From: Gemmatimonadota bacterium
GTDB lineage: Bacteria > Latescibacterota > UBA2968 > UBA8231
Length of the DNA: 5,090 bases
Assembly: GCA_028875335.1 (NCBI GenBank)
Contig: JAPPEF010000273.1
Span: 1-5,090 of the forward strand
Direction: 5' to 3'
The translations under genes and the position numbers were made by a program. Shown here in pieces: positions 4,459-5,090 of this stretch; position 1 is the stretch's first letter, and every line of letters starts with the position of its first letter. The notes under the pieces were generated by a model. That model had not been told where the DNA came from, ran no database searches, and saw only the letters and a program-made list of their open reading frames with translations.

Positions 4459-5090
4459 TCACACCGCCACATTGTTCCGCGGCCGCCCCTCCAAAAACGC
4501 AATCACATTATCCACCGCGCCCTCGTTCAGCAAATCCACCCCCTCGGGCGTCTGATCCGCCGCATGCGGCGTCAGCACCACCTGATCGCAATCGAGGATG
4601 GGATCGTCGCTCGGCAGCGGCTCCTCGGGAAACACGTCCAGCCCGGCCCCGCCCACATGCCCAGACAACAGAGCATCGCGCAAAGCGTTCATGTCCAGCA
4701 CGTCGCCGCGCGCTCCGTTCAACACCAGCGCCCCTTCCTTCATCAGCCCAAACTCGCGCGCCCCGAGAAAGTGCCGGGTATCCTCGGTCAACTTCACGTG
4801 CAAGCTGACCACATCCGCGGTCTGCAACAGCTCGTCGAGCTCGACAAAGCGCACCCCGTATTCGGCCGCGCGCTCAGGCGACGGATTGAAAGTCCACGCG
4901 ATAACCTCCATGCCGATGGCCCGTCCCAACCGCGCCATCTCCGCGCCAATCGGCCCCGTACCCACCACGCCCAACACCTTCCCTTGCAGCATGGTGTTCA
5001 TCTCGCGCGTCCAGCGGCCAGCCTTTAGCTCGGCGGTCTGGAAATAGGCGCGCTTGGACAGGGCGAACATCAGCCCGAACATATGCTCGG
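4459..5090 (-). CDS. D-isomer-specific 2-hydroxyacid dehydrogenase, C-terminal part
   Basis: The gene enters from the right edge already in frame (EHMFGLMFALSKR, the usual '.AEH.f.LmLAl.R' helix of the family), so the ATG at 5082 is internal and roughly the first 100 residues lie outside. Counting that Met as 1, the NAD(P)-binding motif is GTGPIG (41-46). The expected catalytic residues are Arg125 (NGARGD), Glu154 (DVFPEEP) and His173 (LTPHAAD). The protein ends RPRNNVAV with TGA at 4459..4461. Family role: reversible NAD(P)-linked oxidation of a D-2-hydroxyacid to the 2-keto acid in the cytoplasm; the substrate cannot be told from this part. The position after the second Rossmann strand (VIAWTFNPSPE) lacks the Asp typical of strict NAD enzymes, so NADP use is possible. 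The ATPase copy 2 leader follows directly. A broken copy of its 3' end is at 1841..1936. Confidence 0.92.
   Translation of the reverse strand, partial: EHMFGLMFALSKRAYFQTAELKAGRWTREMNTMLQGKVLGVVGTGPIGAEMARLGRAIGMEVIAWTFNPSPERAAEYGVRFVELDELLQTADVVSLHVKLTEDTRHFLGAREFGLMKEGALVLNGARGDVLDMNALRDALLSGHVGGAGLDVFPEEPLPSDDPILDCDQVVLTPHAADQTPEGVDLLNEGAVDNVIAFLEGRPRNNVAV

Larger units (their letters stand above)
2848..4593 (-). repeat. Direct segmental duplication, copy 2 (dehydrogenase 3' end + ATPase gene)
   Basis: Partner of 222..1936. In this copy the dehydrogenase sequence at the right end continues as an intact gene, so this copy keeps the ancestral junction between the dehydrogenase and the ATPase gene. 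The left end stops at the ATPase stop codon, beyond which the flanks differ (ankyrin remnant here, isomerase-like gene at the other copy). Confidence 0.9.

Noticed and set aside
4559..4570. Perfect 12-bp palindrome GCCGCATGCGGC
   Set aside because: It encodes the conserved TPHAAD motif around the catalytic His of the dehydrogenase and is already broken in the remnant copy; it is explained by codons.
222..4593. Collapsed or mis-assembled repeat as explanation of the two ATPase copies
   Set aside because: The copies differ at many codons, by several indels and by flanking genes, far more than sequencing or assembly error would give.
4287..4808. Plus-strand open frame of 173 codons, and similar plus-strand frames at 2180..2653 and 4564..5047
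   Set aside because: They lie antisense to strongly recognisable genes (ATPase, PP2C, dehydrogenase), have Pro/Arg/Ser-rich low-complexity translations and show no family motifs; they are shadows of GC-rich coding.
5080..5082. ATG at 5082 as the true start of the dehydrogenase
   Set aside because: The frame stays open to the window edge with the conserved EH before it, and the family needs about 100 more N-terminal residues.

Overview
This is a GC-rich bacterial window in which every supportable gene lies on the minus strand, so it reads from right (5090) to left (1). In that order it contains: the C-terminal two thirds of a D-isomer-specific 2-hydroxyacid dehydrogenase (cut by the window edge); an AAA-ATPase-like/PD-(D/E)XK nuclease-fold protein (copy 2); a one-repeat ankyrin remnant; a PP2C-type Ser/Thr protein phosphatase; a short broken fragment of the same dehydrogenase; a second AAA-ATPase-like/PD-(D/E)XK protein (copy 1); and the first 61 codons of a sugar phosphate isomerase/epimerase-like TIM-barrel protein, cut by the other edge. 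Spacing is tight, with Shine-Dalgarno sites and no convincing terminator, so co-transcription is plausible.

The main structural point is that the two ATPase genes are not just paralogs. They sit in a direct segmental duplication of about 1.7 kb (222..1936 and 2848..4593) that also carries the 3' end of the dehydrogenase gene. At 4459..5090 the dehydrogenase is intact up to its stop. At 1841..1936 only its last ~35 codons remain, with two small deletions and a nonsense change. A 911-bp block (1937..2847) holding the ankyrin remnant and the phosphatase lies between the two copies and appears cut at both ends. The ankyrin frame begins abruptly at the ATPase stop, and the last six phosphatase codons plus its stop are dehydrogenase-derived sequence read in another frame. 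A perfect 13-bp tandem repeat (2718..2743) separates the ankyrin frame from the phosphatase frame; removing one unit would fuse them. Copy 1 also carries a 24-bp in-frame insertion with a hairpin, resembling a widespread REP-like repeat, that copy 2 lacks.

The dehydrogenase and the isomerase/epimerase look like ordinary carbon-metabolism genes that may once have been neighbours. The ATPase/nuclease-fold, ankyrin and phosphatase genes look like accessory cargo between them. The function of the ATPase/PD-(D/E)XK family is not established; nuclease, mobile-element or defence-related roles are only possibilities. The organism cannot be named. The mix of families and amount of rearrangement suggests a large-genome environmental or host-associated bacterium, possibly uncultivated (low confidence). 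No RNA genes, CRISPR array, transposase or complete insertion sequence were seen, and no stretch over 300 bases lacks a gene.
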